This document shows positions 8,805 to 18,719 of a DNA stretch of 55,215 nt, in pieces; positions within the stretch are counted from its first letter, which is position 1; every line of letters starts with the position of its first letter. The notes beneath the pieces are model-generated. The model ran no database searches and had not been told where the DNA came from. It saw only the letters and a program-made list of their open reading frames with translations. Location of the stretch: NCBI GenBank assembly GCA_014859905.1, contig JACZKT010000009.1, positions 1 through 55,215 on the forward strand, given 5' to 3'. The stretch comes from Rubrivivax sp. (GTDB lineage Bacteria; Pseudomonadota; Gammaproteobacteria; Burkholderiales; Burkholderiaceae_C). Made by a program: the position numbers and the translations under genes.

Positions 8805-9317
8805 ATGCTGGGACTGGTCTTGTTTTACGTTGGCGCCGTGTTGTGTCTGAACGGGCTTTGGCTGCTCGGACGCATCGGCGACAACGAGATTGCTGTCATC
8901 GACATCTTCGTGGGCGGCATCACGCTGCTGGCGTCACTCTACCTCGCGTTTGGGCCGGGCTCCGACGCCGCTTCGATCAAGGCCGCCGCGTTGACGTTGA
9001 TGTTCACCTTCACCTACTTCTGGGTGGCGATGAATCGGTACAACGGGGCTGACGGGCGCGGATTGGGCTGGTTCTCCCTGTTTGTCGCAATCACCGCAGT
9101 GCCGGTCACGATCCAGACACTGAGCGGCGCGACCACCACATGGGGCACCTGGTTCGGCCTTTGCTGGGCTGCATGGGGCGTGCTGTGGTTCCTGTTCTTT
9201 CTTCTTCTGGTCGCCAAGAAGCCCATTGCCAAGCTTGCAGGTATGGTCGCCGTCGCCGAAGGCGTGTTGACCGGCTGGCTCCCTGGCTATCTGCTGCTCG
9301 ACGGGCTGATGAAGTAG
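8805..9317 (+). CDS. AmiS/UreI-family amide or urea channel
   Basis: MLGLVLFYVGAVLCLNGLWLLGRIGDNEIAVIDIFVGGITLLASLYLAFG...TFTYFWVAMNRYN. Confidence 0.9.
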   Translation: MLGLVLFYVGAVLCLNGLWLLGRIGDNEIAVIDIFVGGITLLASLYLAFGPGSDAASIKAAALTLMFTFTYFWVAMNRYNGADGRGLGWFSLFVAITAVPVTIQTLSGATTTWGTWFGLCWAAWGVLWFLFFLLLVAKKPIAKLAGMVAVAEGVLTGWLPGYLLLDGLMK

Positions 9318-9455
9318 CCGCCTTGCCACCCTCGCACAGCCGACTGACTCCGGAACGATCGCAGATCGCGGTCACCGCGATCGAACGGCGCCACCGAGAC
9401 AGGTGGGTTCCGAGTCGTCTGGCGAAGCTGAGTCGACCAAATAGGACCCGCGACA

Positions 9456-9692
9456 ATGCCGATGTATGACTACCATTGCGCAAGCTGTGGCGACTTCCGG
9501 GAATGCCGACCGATGACCGAGTCCCGAACGCCACAGCCTTGCCCAGTCTGCGGTGCGGCATCCGAGAGGACGCTCTCGGCCCCGTTCCTCGCTCGAGGTG
9601 ATCAGCCGCGGCGCGCTGCGAGCCATTCGCCCGGAAATGGGCGCGTACCGTGGCGCACGGCCTGCGGGCTCGGTTGTACGCATGCGCATTGA
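9456..9692 (+). CDS. FmdB-like zinc ribbon protein (C-terminus possibly degraded)
   Basis: MPMYDYHCASCGDFRECRPMTESRTPQPCPVCGAASERTLSAPFLA. Confidence 0.7.
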   Translation: MPMYDYHCASCGDFRECRPMTESRTPQPCPVCGAASERTLSAPFLARGDQPRRAASHSPGNGRVPWRTACGLGCTHAH

Positions 9693-9905
9693 GCGGCTCT
9701 GTGGTTCGCTCGCCGAAATTGGGGGCAGGACCAATGGCGCGAAAGCCGGGCACTTGGTGCAGGCTTCGGTAGCTGCCAGTTCGGCGCCGCAAGATCCAGC
9801 TCGGCTGCCGCGCCCATGGCGTGGCTGTAAAACGCACAAGGCCCGCGATGCGACCCCGACCCGACCGCCGCCGGTTCGCACCCAGCCTGCGACCCCAACC
9901 TCAGC

Positions 9906-11609
9906 ATGAGCAGCCAAACGTTTTCCCTCGCAACGTTGAAGGTCGAGGTCTCGAAGCAGCGCAAACGCGAGGCGCCGAAAGGCCGGCAAGTCGATGCCCA
10001 GGCGCTCGAAGAAGTGCAGCGCCTGCTCGGCGCCGAACCGCGCCGGCGCGACCTTTTGATCGAGCACCTGCACAAGATTCAGGATAACGTCGGCCACCTG
10101 TCTTTGGCGCACCTCGCCGCGTTGGCGCACGAAATGCGGTTGGCGCAGACCGAGGTCTACGAGGTCGCGAGTTTTTATCACCACTTCGACATCGTCAGAG
10201 AAGGCGAGACTGCTCCACCCGCTTTGACGGTACGCGTCTGCGACGGCCTGTCGTGCGAGATGGCGGGTGCACGTGACCTGCTTGCACGTTTGCCACAGTT
10301 GCTTGCCAAGGACGTGCGCGTGATCGCCGCACCCTGCATCGGCCGCTGCGAGCAAGCGCCGGCGGTGGTCGTGGGGCGACACGCCGTGCCCAACGCGAGA
10401 TGCGAGGCGGTCGTCGCAAAGACGAAGGCGAGCGCAACGCGTCACCTGCCCGAAGGCCACATCGACTTCGCCGCCTACCAGGCCACAGGTGGATATGCAC
10501 TGCTGAAGGCCTGCAACGCGGGCACACGCGACGTCGAATCGGTCATCGCCACGCTGGAGCATTCGGGCCTGCGCGGCCTCGGTGGCGCGGGGTTTCCGAC
10601 CGGCCGCAAGTGGCGCATCGTGCGCGCCGAAGCGGCGCCGCGCCTGATGGCGGTGAACATCGACGAGGGTGAGCCCGGCACTTTCAAGGACCGCGTGTTG
10701 CTCGAACGCGACCCGCACCGCTTTCTCGAGGGCATGCTGATCGCGGCCTGGGCGGTGGACATCGCGCGCATCTACATCTACCTGCGCGACGAGTATCACG
10801 GCTGCCGCGCGCTGCTGGAGGCCGAGCTCGAGACGCTGCGCGCGCACCCGCCCGTCGCCGTGATGCCCGAGATCGTGCTGCGCCGCGGCGCTGGCGCCTA
10901 TATCTGCGGCGAGGAGTCGGCGATGATCGAGTCCATCGAGGGCAAGCGCGGCTTGCCGCGCTTGCGCCCACCCTACGTGGCGCAGGTGGGCCTGTTCGGC
11001 CGGCCGACGCTGGAGCACAACTTCGAGACCCTGTACTGGGTGCGCGAGTTGGTCGAGAAGGGGGGCGAGTGGTTCGCTTCGCACGGCCGAAACGGCCGCA
11101 GGGGCTTGCGTTCCTTTTCTGTCTCGGGCCGGGTGAGGGACCCGGGCGTCAAACTCGCACCTGCAGGCATCACGATCCAGGAGCTGATCGACGACCATTG
11201 CGGGGGCATGCAGGATGGCCACGCGTTCTACGCCTACCTGCCGGGTGGCGCCTCGGGCGGTATCCTGCCGGCGACGATGAACGACATCCCGCTCGACTTC
11301 GACACCCTGCAGCCCTATGGCTGTTTCATCGGTTCGGCGGCGGTGATCGTGCTGTCGGACCACGACACCGCCGTCGGCGCGGCGCGCAACATGATGCGCT
11401 TCTTCAAGCACGAGTCCTGCGGCCAGTGCACACCGTGCCGCATCGGCACCGCCAAGGCCTCGGCACTGATCGACAAGCCGCACTGGGATCTCGAACTGCT
11501 GGCCGACCTGTCGGCCGTCATGCGCGACGCTTCGATCTGCGGGCTCGGTCAGGCGGCACCGAACCCGGTCGACTGCGTGATGAAGTACTTTCCGCACGAG
11601 CTGGCTTGA
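9906..11609 (+). CDS. Formate dehydrogenase beta subunit, fused NuoE-like (thioredoxin-like 2Fe-2S) + NuoF-like (FMN/4Fe-4S)
   Basis: VYEVASFYHHFDIV, GRCEQAP; GLRGLGGAGFPTGRKW, NIDEGEPGTFKDR, GAYICGEESAMIESIEGKRG, SCGQCTPCRIGTAKA. Confidence 0.92.
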   Translation: MSSQTFSLATLKVEVSKQRKREAPKGRQVDAQALEEVQRLLGAEPRRRDLLIEHLHKIQDNVGHLSLAHLAALAHEMRLAQTEVYEVASFYHHFDIVREGETAPPALTVRVCDGLSCEMAGARDLLARLPQLLAKDVRVIAAPCIGRCEQAPAVVVGRHAVPNARCEAVVAKTKASATRHLPEGHIDFAAYQATGGYALLKACNAGTRDVESVIATLEHSGLRGLGGAGFPTGRKWRIVRAEAAPRLMAVNIDEGEPGTFKDRVLLERDPHRFLEGMLIAAWAVDIARIYIYLRDEYHGCRALLEAELETLRAHPPVAVMPEIVLRRGAGAYICGEESAMIESIEGKRGLPRLRPPYVAQVGLFGRPTLEHNFETLYWVRELVEKGGEWFASHGRNGRRGLRSFSVSGRVRDPGVKLAPAGITIQELIDDHCGGMQDGHAFYAYLPGGASGGILPATMNDIPLDFDTLQPYGCFIGSAAVIVLSDHDTAVGAARNMMRFFKHESCGQCTPCRIGTAKASALIDKPHWDLELLADLSAVMRDASICGLGQAAPNPVDCVMKYFPHELA

Positions 11610-11625
11610 CGCCGAGAACACGGTT

Positions 11626-14442
11626 ATGAACGCGATCACGCGGGACAAAGCGGACGGCCTGCAAGCGCCGTTTGTCACCTTCGAGCTCGACGGCCGCGAG
11701 GTGTTGGCCCGGGCGAGCGAGACCCTGATCGAGATCGCGCAGCGCGAAGGCGTGGCGATTCCGCACCTTTGCTACAAGCCGGGGCTGGACGCCGTCGGCA
11801 ACTGCCGCTCGTGCATGGTCGAGATCGCCGGCGAGCGCGTGCTGGCGCCGTCCTGCTGCCGCGCACCGACCGCCGGCATGAAGGTGACGACCGACAGTGA
11901 ACGGGTGCTGAAGTCGCAGAAGCTGGTGCTCGAGTTGCTGCTCGCCGACATGCCCGAGACGGCCTACACGCGGCACAACGAACTCGACGACTGGGCACGC
12001 AAGCTCGGCGTCGGCAAGCCGCGCTTCGAAGTGCGTGCGAAGGTCGCGCAGGACCTATCGCACCCCGCGATCGCGGTCAACCTCGACGCCTGCATCCAAT
12101 GCACCCGCTGCCTGCGCGCCTGCCGCGACGAACAGGTCAACGACGTGATCGGCCTGGCGTTCCGCGGCGAGCGGGCGAAGATCGTGTTCGACATGGACGA
12201 CGCAATGGGCGCATCGAGCTGTGTCGCCTGCGGCGAATGCGTGCAGGCCTGTCCGACCGGCGCCTTGATGCCGGCGCGCGCAGTGGCGCTCACGGTGCCC
12301 GACAGGCAGGTCGCATCGTTGTGCCCATACTGTGGTGTCGGCTGCCAGCTGACCTACCACGTCAAGGACAGCAAGATCCTGTTCGTCGAAGGTCGCGACG
12401 GCCCGGCCAACCGAGGACGGCTGTGCGTCAAGGGCCGCTACGGCTTCGACTACGCGCACCACCCGCACCGCCTCACAGTGCCGCTGATCCGGCGCACCGA
12501 CGTGCCGAAGACCGGCAACTTCGTGATGGACCCGGACCATGCGATGGACGTGTTCCGCGAAGCCACCTGGGAAGAAGCTCTCGACCTGGCCGCTGGCAGG
12601 CTCATGCAGATCCGCGACGCCCACGGCTGCAAGGCGCTCGCCGGGTTCGGCTCGGCCAAAGGCAGCAACGAAGAGGCCTACCTGTTCCAGAAGCTGGTGC
12701 GCACCGGCTTCGGCAGCAACAACGTCGACCATTGCACGCGGTTGTGCCATGCGTCGTCGGTGGTGGCGCTGCTCGAAGGCATCGGCTCGGGCGCGGTGTC
12801 GAACCCGGTGATGGATGTGATGAAGGCCGAGGTGGTGCTGCTCATAGGGGCCAACCCGGCGGTCAACCACCCGGTCGCGGCGACCTGGATCAAGAACGCC
12901 GTGCGCAATGGCACCCAGCTGATCGTCTGCGATCCGCGACGCTCCGATCTCGTGCGCATCGCGCACCGCTTCGTGCAGTTCAAGCCCGACACCGACGTCG
13001 CTCTGCTGAACGCGATGATGAACGTGATCGTGACCGAAGGCCTGGTGAACGAAGAGTTCATCGCCAGCCGCACCATCGGCTACGACGAACTGCGCCAGAA
13101 CGTCGAAGGCTACGGGCCGGAGGCAATGGCGCCGATTTGCGGCATCGACGCCGATTCAATCCGCCAGGTGGCGCGGCTGTTCGCCACCTCGAAGGCCTCG
13201 ATGATCCTGTGGGGCATGGGCATTTCGCAGCACGTGCACGGCACCGACAACGCGCGCTGCCTGATCGCTCTGTCGCTGATGACCGGTCAGATCGGCCGCC
13301 CCGGCACTGGGCTGCACCCGCTGCGCGGCCAGAACAACGTGCAGGGCGCGTCGGATGCGGGACTGATCCCGATGATGCTGCCCGACTACCAGCACGTGTC
13401 GCAGCCGGCGGTGCGCGCGAGCTTCGAGCGCGCCTGGAAGCTGCCGGCCGGCACGCTCGACGCTGAGCCCGGCCTGACCGTGGTCGAGGTCCTGCACGCC
13501 ATCAAGACCGGCGGCATCCGCGGCATGTACGTGATGGGCGAGAACCCGGCGATGTCGGACCCCGACGCCAACCGCGCACGCGAAGCGCTCGCCGCGCTCG
13601 AACACCTGGTCGTGCAGGACATCTTCCTGACCGAAACCGCCTACCTTGCCGACGTAGTGCTGCCGGCCAGCGCATTCCCCGAGAAGACCGGCAGTTTCAC
13701 CAACACCGACCGGTTGGTGCAGATCGGTCGCCAGGCCATCAACCCGCCTGGAGATGCGAGACAGGATCTGTGGATCATCCAGCAGATTGCGCTTCGCCTC
13801 GGCCTTGACTGGCGGTACGGCCACGTCTCTGAGGTGTTCGACGAGATGCGCCACACGATGCCCAGCATCGGCGGGATCACCTGGGAGAGGCTCGAACGCG
13901 AGCATGCCGTCACCTACCCGTGCCAGAGCGAGGGCGACCCCGGCGACCCGGTGGTCTTCACCGCCGGCTTCCCGCGAGAAGGTGGGCGCGCGCGCTTCGT
14001 GCCGGCAGACATCATCCCGGCCGACGAGCGGCCCGATGCAGAGTACCCGATGGTGCTGATCACGGGCCGCCAACTCGAGCACTGGCACACCGGCAGCATG
14101 ACCCGGCGCGCGGCCACGCTCGATGCGCTCGAGCCGGACCCGGTGGCTCTGGTGCACCCGCTCGACCTGGCCGCGATGGGCGGACGACCGGGCGATGTGG
14201 TGACGATCGCGTCACGCCGCGGCGAGGTCGTGCTGTACGCGCGCGCCGACGACGGCTCGCCGCGTGGCACCGTGTTCGTGCCGTTCTGCTACTACGAAGC
14301 AGCGATCAACCGGCTGACCAACGCGGCGCTTGACCCGTTCGCGAAGATCCCAGAGTTCAAGTACTGCGCGATCCGCGTTTCGTTGGGCGGGGTCGCGCCG
14401 GTGCAAGGCAGCTTCGGGGGTGGTCAGGCGGTGCCCGGTTGA
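11626..14442 (+). CDS. fdhA: Formate dehydrogenase alpha subunit (molybdopterin, NuoG-like N-terminus)
   Basis: N-terminal 2Fe-2S/ferredoxin motifs (CRSCMVEI, CIQCTRCLRACRDEQ, CVACGECVQACPTGAL), CPYCGVGCQLTYHVKD, DHCTRLCHASSVVALLEGIGSGAVSNP, GENPAMSDPD. Confidence 0.95.
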   Translation: MNAITRDKADGLQAPFVTFELDGREVLARASETLIEIAQREGVAIPHLCYKPGLDAVGNCRSCMVEIAGERVLAPSCCRAPTAGMKVTTDSERVLKSQKLVLELLLADMPETAYTRHNELDDWARKLGVGKPRFEVRAKVAQDLSHPAIAVNLDACIQCTRCLRACRDEQVNDVIGLAFRGERAKIVFDMDDAMGASSCVACGECVQACPTGALMPARAVALTVPDRQVASLCPYCGVGCQLTYHVKDSKILFVEGRDGPANRGRLCVKGRYGFDYAHHPHRLTVPLIRRTDVPKTGNFVMDPDHAMDVFREATWEEALDLAAGRLMQIRDAHGCKALAGFGSAKGSNEEAYLFQKLVRTGFGSNNVDHCTRLCHASSVVALLEGIGSGAVSNPVMDVMKAEVVLLIGANPAVNHPVAATWIKNAVRNGTQLIVCDPRRSDLVRIAHRFVQFKPDTDVALLNAMMNVIVTEGLVNEEFIASRTIGYDELRQNVEGYGPEAMAPICGIDADSIRQVARLFATSKASMILWGMGISQHVHGTDNARCLIALSLMTGQIGRPGTGLHPLRGQNNVQGASDAGLIPMMLPDYQHVSQPAVRASFERAWKLPAGTLDAEPGLTVVEVLHAIKTGGIRGMYVMGENPAMSDPDANRAREALAALEHLVVQDIFLTETAYLADVVLPASAFPEKTGSFTNTDRLVQIGRQAINPPGDARQDLWIIQQIALRLGLDWRYGHVSEVFDEMRHTMPSIGGITWERLEREHAVTYPCQSEGDPGDPVVFTAGFPREGGRARFVPADIIPADERPDAEYPMVLITGRQLEHWHTGSMTRRAATLDALEPDPVALVHPLDLAAMGGRPGDVVTIASRRGEVVLYARADDGSPRGTVFVPFCYYEAAINRLTNAALDPFAKIPEFKYCAIRVSLGGVAPVQGSFGGGQAVPG

Positions 14443-14461
14443 TCGGCGGCTCGTCTTTGCT

Positions 14462-15742
14462 TCAGTGGGATGCCTTGCGGCCGTTCATCAGGAACTCGTG
14501 CACGTCGGCAGGCGCGCAAGCGGGAGCCAGTGCATCGCCTTGACCCAGATCGCAGCCTTCCCACTTGAAGAACTGCGAGTCGCTGTCGGATGAGATGCCA
14601 TCTGCAATGGTCAAGATGTTCCACGTCTGCGCCAACGCAATCAACGAGCGCGCCATCGCCATCCGCTCTGGATCGACAGCCACCTCACGCACGAAGATGC
14701 GGTGAATCTTCAGCCGGTCGGGAACCAGGCGGCTCAGTTGCTGCAGCGAGATCGTCTGCGCGCCGAAATCGGTCAGCGTGAATGTCGCACCGAGCGAGCG
14801 CAGCGCCGCCACGGAGGCCCGCAGGTCGGCATCGCCGCTGAGCAAGGTCGCTTCATCGATGAGCAGGTCCAGCGCGCCAGGCGCCAGGCCGCTGTCGCGA
14901 ACCGTGCGCATGATGGCCTCAAGCGCAGCGCAGTCGCCCAGGCTTTGCGCGACCAGCGGTACCGACACCGTGACGGGTGCACCGAGACTGGCGCGCCATG
15001 ATCGCGCCCAGTAGCAGGCCTGTTCGAGCAGCCACAGGGCGATGCGGGTTCGTGCAGGGCCCTCGGCCAGTGCGTCGCCGACGCGCCCGGCCGGCAGCAG
15101 GCCCAGCGACGTCTTCCACTGCGGCACCAGCTCGATGCCGGTGACCTGGTTCGAGGCCATCGCGACCTCGGGCTGCGCCTGCATCAGGACCGACTCGCCT
15201 GCATGCATCCGCGCCAGTTCCATCGCCAAGAGGCTTCGCCCTGGGCCGAGCCCCTGCGGTATCGCAGACTGGACTTCTCGTTCTCGGCCAACACGCAGCG
15301 AACGCGCATGGCGATAACTTCTGAGCGCTGAAATGACGATCGAGTGCAGACGCTGCGACGTGATGTCGGTCTTCAGGAAGTAGCCGTTGATCTCGTAGCG
15401 CAGCACCACGTCGCGCTCGGGCGCCATGCCCGGCTGACCGGTGCGCAGCACAATCTGAACGTCGCTGTCGCGGAGCTGCTCGCGAACATGCTGCACCAGC
15501 GCGATGCCGGCATCGTCGGTCTCCATCACGACGTCGAGCAGGATCAGCGCCACGTCGCGGTGCTGCGCCAGGATTTCGCGCGCCTGAGCGGCAGAGCTGG
15601 CGCTGAGCAGTTCGACGTCACGGCCCTCGAAGCTCAGGCCGGACAGGATCAGGTTCGAAACCTCGTGGACGGCGGGCTCGTCGTCGACCAGCAAGACCCT
15701 CCAGCACGCCGCAAGGGCCGCGGCTTGGAATTCAGGGTTCAT
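14462..15742 (-). CDS. Response regulator: REC domain + degenerate EAL-like domain
   Basis: WRVLLVDDEPAVHEVSNLIL, LILLDVVMETDDAG; EAL-like C-terminus with ELV for EAL, TDFG for DDFG, KIH for KID. Confidence 0.8.
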   Translation of the reverse strand: MNPEFQAAALAACWRVLLVDDEPAVHEVSNLILSGLSFEGRDVELLSASSAAQAREILAQHRDVALILLDVVMETDDAGIALVQHVREQLRDSDVQIVLRTGQPGMAPERDVVLRYEINGYFLKTDITSQRLHSIVISALRSYRHARSLRVGREREVQSAIPQGLGPGRSLLAMELARMHAGESVLMQAQPEVAMASNQVTGIELVPQWKTSLGLLPAGRVGDALAEGPARTRIALWLLEQACYWARSWRASLGAPVTVSVPLVAQSLGDCAALEAIMRTVRDSGLAPGALDLLIDEATLLSGDADLRASVAALRSLGATFTLTDFGAQTISLQQLSRLVPDRLKIHRIFVREVAVDPERMAMARSLIALAQTWNILTIADGISSDSDSQFFKWEGCDLGQGDALAPACAPADVHEFLMNGRKASH

Positions 15743-18542
15743 CGATGGGTGTCCTCGGCAAGGCGGCCAGCAGGTGACCGACGTTCGGTGCATGCCGGAC
15801 CACCCTGGGAAAATGCATCACGAAGCGTACGCCACGTTCGGCGTTGCCCTCTAGGACGATCGAGCCATCGAGCTGGCGCGTCACGATCTGGTTGACGATG
15901 TACAGGCCGAGGCCGCTGCCGCCGATCATTCGGCGGGTGGTGAAAAAGGGCTCGAAAACCCTGCCCAGCAGCGCAGGTTCGATACCACGGCCGTCGTCGC
16001 TGTACTCGATGCGGACTTCGTCGTCATCGCACAGCGCGGCTCGAACGACGATCTGTCCGCGGCTGTCTGGCTCGAACGCGTGCTGCAAGGAGTTGATCGC
16101 TAGGTTGGTCACCACCTGCGCCAGCGCGACCGGGTAGCTGTCCATCTGAATGCTGGACGCGACTTCGACGCTTATCTCGACCCGCGACTCGCCCAGCTTG
16201 GGCTGCAGGTCCCGAATGGTCTCCTCAAGGTGCTCTCTCAGATCGAAGCGATGCCTTGCTTCGGTGATTCGGTCCACCGCGAGCTGCTTGAAATTCAGCA
16301 CAAGCTGGGCCACACGCCGGGCGTTGGATAGCAGCAGCCGGGCCGACTCGCGCGCGTCGCGCAAGTACTTCTCCTGCGCCACGGCGTCGAAGCGACCCAC
16401 TTGCACCAAGGCTTGTGCGGCCTCGGTTCGGTCGCTCAGGTACGAAGCCGAGCTGACGGCGATCCCGACCGGTGTGTTGATTTCATGGGCCACCCGGGCC
16501 ACCAATCCACCCAGCGAGGCCAGCTTCTCGGATTCGACGAGGGTCCTGCGTGTTTGTTCCAAGTGTCGCATCGACCCCAACAACTCGCGCTCCGATTGCT
16601 CCTGGCTCTCGTGCGACAGCACGATCCACCAGATCCCCAGCGATGCCAGCACCAGCGTCGCGACATACAGGCGCACCATCACGTTGACTACACTCGAGTC
16701 CACCGCCACATCGTGCAGGTCCATGAAGCGGTAGGTCAACAGGAATGCTGCCCCCAAGAGCGCGGCTGCGACGCTCATCAACCCCAGGAAGCGGCCGACG
16801 CGGCGCAGCACATGCGGTCTGAAGTGCAGTCCCGCCAGGTCGAGCTCTACTGCCGCGCCTTGCGGCGTCGCGGGTCGCTTGCAGAAGTCATGACAGTGCA
16901 GTTCCAGGCCGCAGCACAAGGAGCATATGGGACCGCGGTAAAAGGGGCAATGCGCCATGTCCGGCGCCTCGTACTGGCGCTCGCAAATGCAGCATTCAAC
17001 CAGTGTGTCTGGAGACTTGGCCCGATAGTGCTGGTCGGCCCGCGCGATGTAGTAGCGGCCGCCAGTGGCGTAGGCGATGGCAATTGCCGACATGAACGCG
17101 ACAGCCAAGGCGATGAAACCAAAGAATGCCTGGGCCAGCACGCCCAGAACACCCGCATAGGCCAGGATCGCGACGGCCGACGCGATCAAGGTTGCGCCAC
17201 AGCCTACCGGGTTGAAGTTGTACAGGTGCGCACGCTTGAACTCGATATACGGCGGACTGATCCCGGTGCGCTTGAGCACCAGCAGATCTGCCACGAGTGC
17301 CCCGATCCAGGCGATCGCGACCGTCGAATACACCGACAGCACGGCTTGCAGGGTTTCGAAGATGCCCAGCAGCGATAGCAGCAGTGCGATCACCACATTG
17401 AACACCAGCCAGACCACCCGTCCAGGGTGGTAGTGCGCCAGCCGTACGAAGCAGTTCGACCAAGCCAGCGATCCGCTGTAGGCATTGGTGACGTTAATCT
17501 TGATCTGTGAGACCGTGACGAAGACCGTGGCCAATGCCAGCGCCAGAGCCGGCGAGCCGACCATGTGATCGTAGGCATGAACGAACATGTGGATCGGCTC
17601 AATGGCTTGCGCGGCAGTGCTTCCCATGCGTAGGGCCAGCACCGCCAGCAGGCTGCCGGCGCAGACCTTGAGCGCCCCGATGACGATCCACCCCGGCCCG
17701 GCCGCCAGCAGGGCAGTCCACCAGGCCCGGCGATTCGCTGGACTCCGATCGGGAAGGAAGCGCAGGTAATCGGCCTGTTCGCCAATCTGTCCTATCAACG
17801 AAAAGAGCACACCAGAAGCTGCGCCGAAGAGGAGTACGTTGAAACCCCCGCCGGCCTCGGCCCGGCCATTGAACGCGGTCCAAGCATGCACGAGATCGGG
17901 ATCCTTGAACAGGATGAAGGCAAATGGCGCCACCAGGAGTACCACCCAGATCGGCTGCGTCCAGGCCTGCAGCTTGTTGATCAACGTGACACCGAAGAAG
18001 ACGATCGGGATGATCACCAAGGAACACACGAGGTAGCCGACCACGAGGTTCAGGCCGAAGGCCAGCTGCAGTGCCTGCGCCCAGATCGCGGTTTCGATGG
18101 CAAAGAAGATGAGGGTGAACGAGGCGTAGATCAGCGATGTGATGGTCGAGCCGATGTAGCCAAATCCGGCACCTCGGGTCAACAGGTCGATGTCCACATT
18201 GGCCACGGCGCACCAGTAGGCGATGGGCAAGCTCACGAGGAATATCAGTAGCGACACGACCAGTACCGCCAAGAGCGCATTCTGGAATCCGAAACTCAGC
18301 GTGATGCTGGCACCGATGGCTTCGAGGGCGAGGAAGGAAATGCCCCCGATCGCGGTGTTGGCCACCACCCCAGGCGTCCAGCGTCGGTACGAGCTGGCCG
18401 CGTAGCGCAACGCGTAGTCCTCGAGCGACTCATTGGCCACCCATGACTGGTATTCGCGTCTTACTCGAAGCATCGATCCATCTACTCCGGTGGGGCCAGG
18501 CCACAGTTTCAATAGGGTACTTGATCGCGGCCGGCAGCGCAC
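15732..18542 (-). CDS. NCS1-type permease fused to a Cys-rich module and a histidine kinase
   Basis: About 12-TM NCS1-like N-terminus (RYAASSYRRWTPGVVANTAIGGISFLALEAIGASITLSFGFQNALLAVLV), CCICERQ...CPFYRGPICSLCCGLELHCHDFCKR, then LGGLVARVAHEINTPVGIAVSSASYL and GGSGLGLYIVNQIV. Start could be nearer 18474. Confidence 0.88.
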   Translation of the reverse strand: MRCRPRSSTLLKLWPGPTGVDGSMLRVRREYQSWVANESLEDYALRYAASSYRRWTPGVVANTAIGGISFLALEAIGASITLSFGFQNALLAVLVVSLLIFLVSLPIAYWCAVANVDIDLLTRGAGFGYIGSTITSLIYASFTLIFFAIETAIWAQALQLAFGLNLVVGYLVCSLVIIPIVFFGVTLINKLQAWTQPIWVVLLVAPFAFILFKDPDLVHAWTAFNGRAEAGGGFNVLLFGAASGVLFSLIGQIGEQADYLRFLPDRSPANRRAWWTALLAAGPGWIVIGALKVCAGSLLAVLALRMGSTAAQAIEPIHMFVHAYDHMVGSPALALALATVFVTVSQIKINVTNAYSGSLAWSNCFVRLAHYHPGRVVWLVFNVVIALLLSLLGIFETLQAVLSVYSTVAIAWIGALVADLLVLKRTGISPPYIEFKRAHLYNFNPVGCGATLIASAVAILAYAGVLGVLAQAFFGFIALAVAFMSAIAIAYATGGRYYIARADQHYRAKSPDTLVECCICERQYEAPDMAHCPFYRGPICSLCCGLELHCHDFCKRPATPQGAAVELDLAGLHFRPHVLRRVGRFLGLMSVAAALLGAAFLLTYRFMDLHDVAVDSSVVNVMVRLYVATLVLASLGIWWIVLSHESQEQSERELLGSMRHLEQTRRTLVESEKLASLGGLVARVAHEINTPVGIAVSSASYLSDRTEAAQALVQVGRFDAVAQEKYLRDARESARLLLSNARRVAQLVLNFKQLAVDRITEARHRFDLREHLEETIRDLQPKLGESRVEISVEVASSIQMDSYPVALAQVVTNLAINSLQHAFEPDSRGQIVVRAALCDDDEVRIEYSDDGRGIEPALLGRVFEPFFTTRRMIGGSGLGLYIVNQIVTRQLDGSIVLEGNAERGVRFVMHFPRVVRHAPNVGHLLAALPRTPIDEP

Positions 18543-18719
18543 CCTCGGCGACAGTCATGGCGACTACCGTCAGGCAGGTTACCGATTGACAGCAACGGAG
18601 GGCGGGGGAAGACTCGCGATCCTTGCTGGATGTTGGGGGCGGTCATAGCGGCGTTGGCCTGCGTATCGAAGCGATAGCGGGATTCGCGGTGGATGCCACG
18701 CGCTGACAGAGGTGGCTCA

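Noticed and set aside
9372-11678. 768-aa - strand ORF
   Set aside because: Antisense to the formate dehydrogenase beta gene; no recognisable domain
12099-13466. 455-aa + strand ORF
   Set aside because: Alternate frame inside the formate dehydrogenase alpha gene
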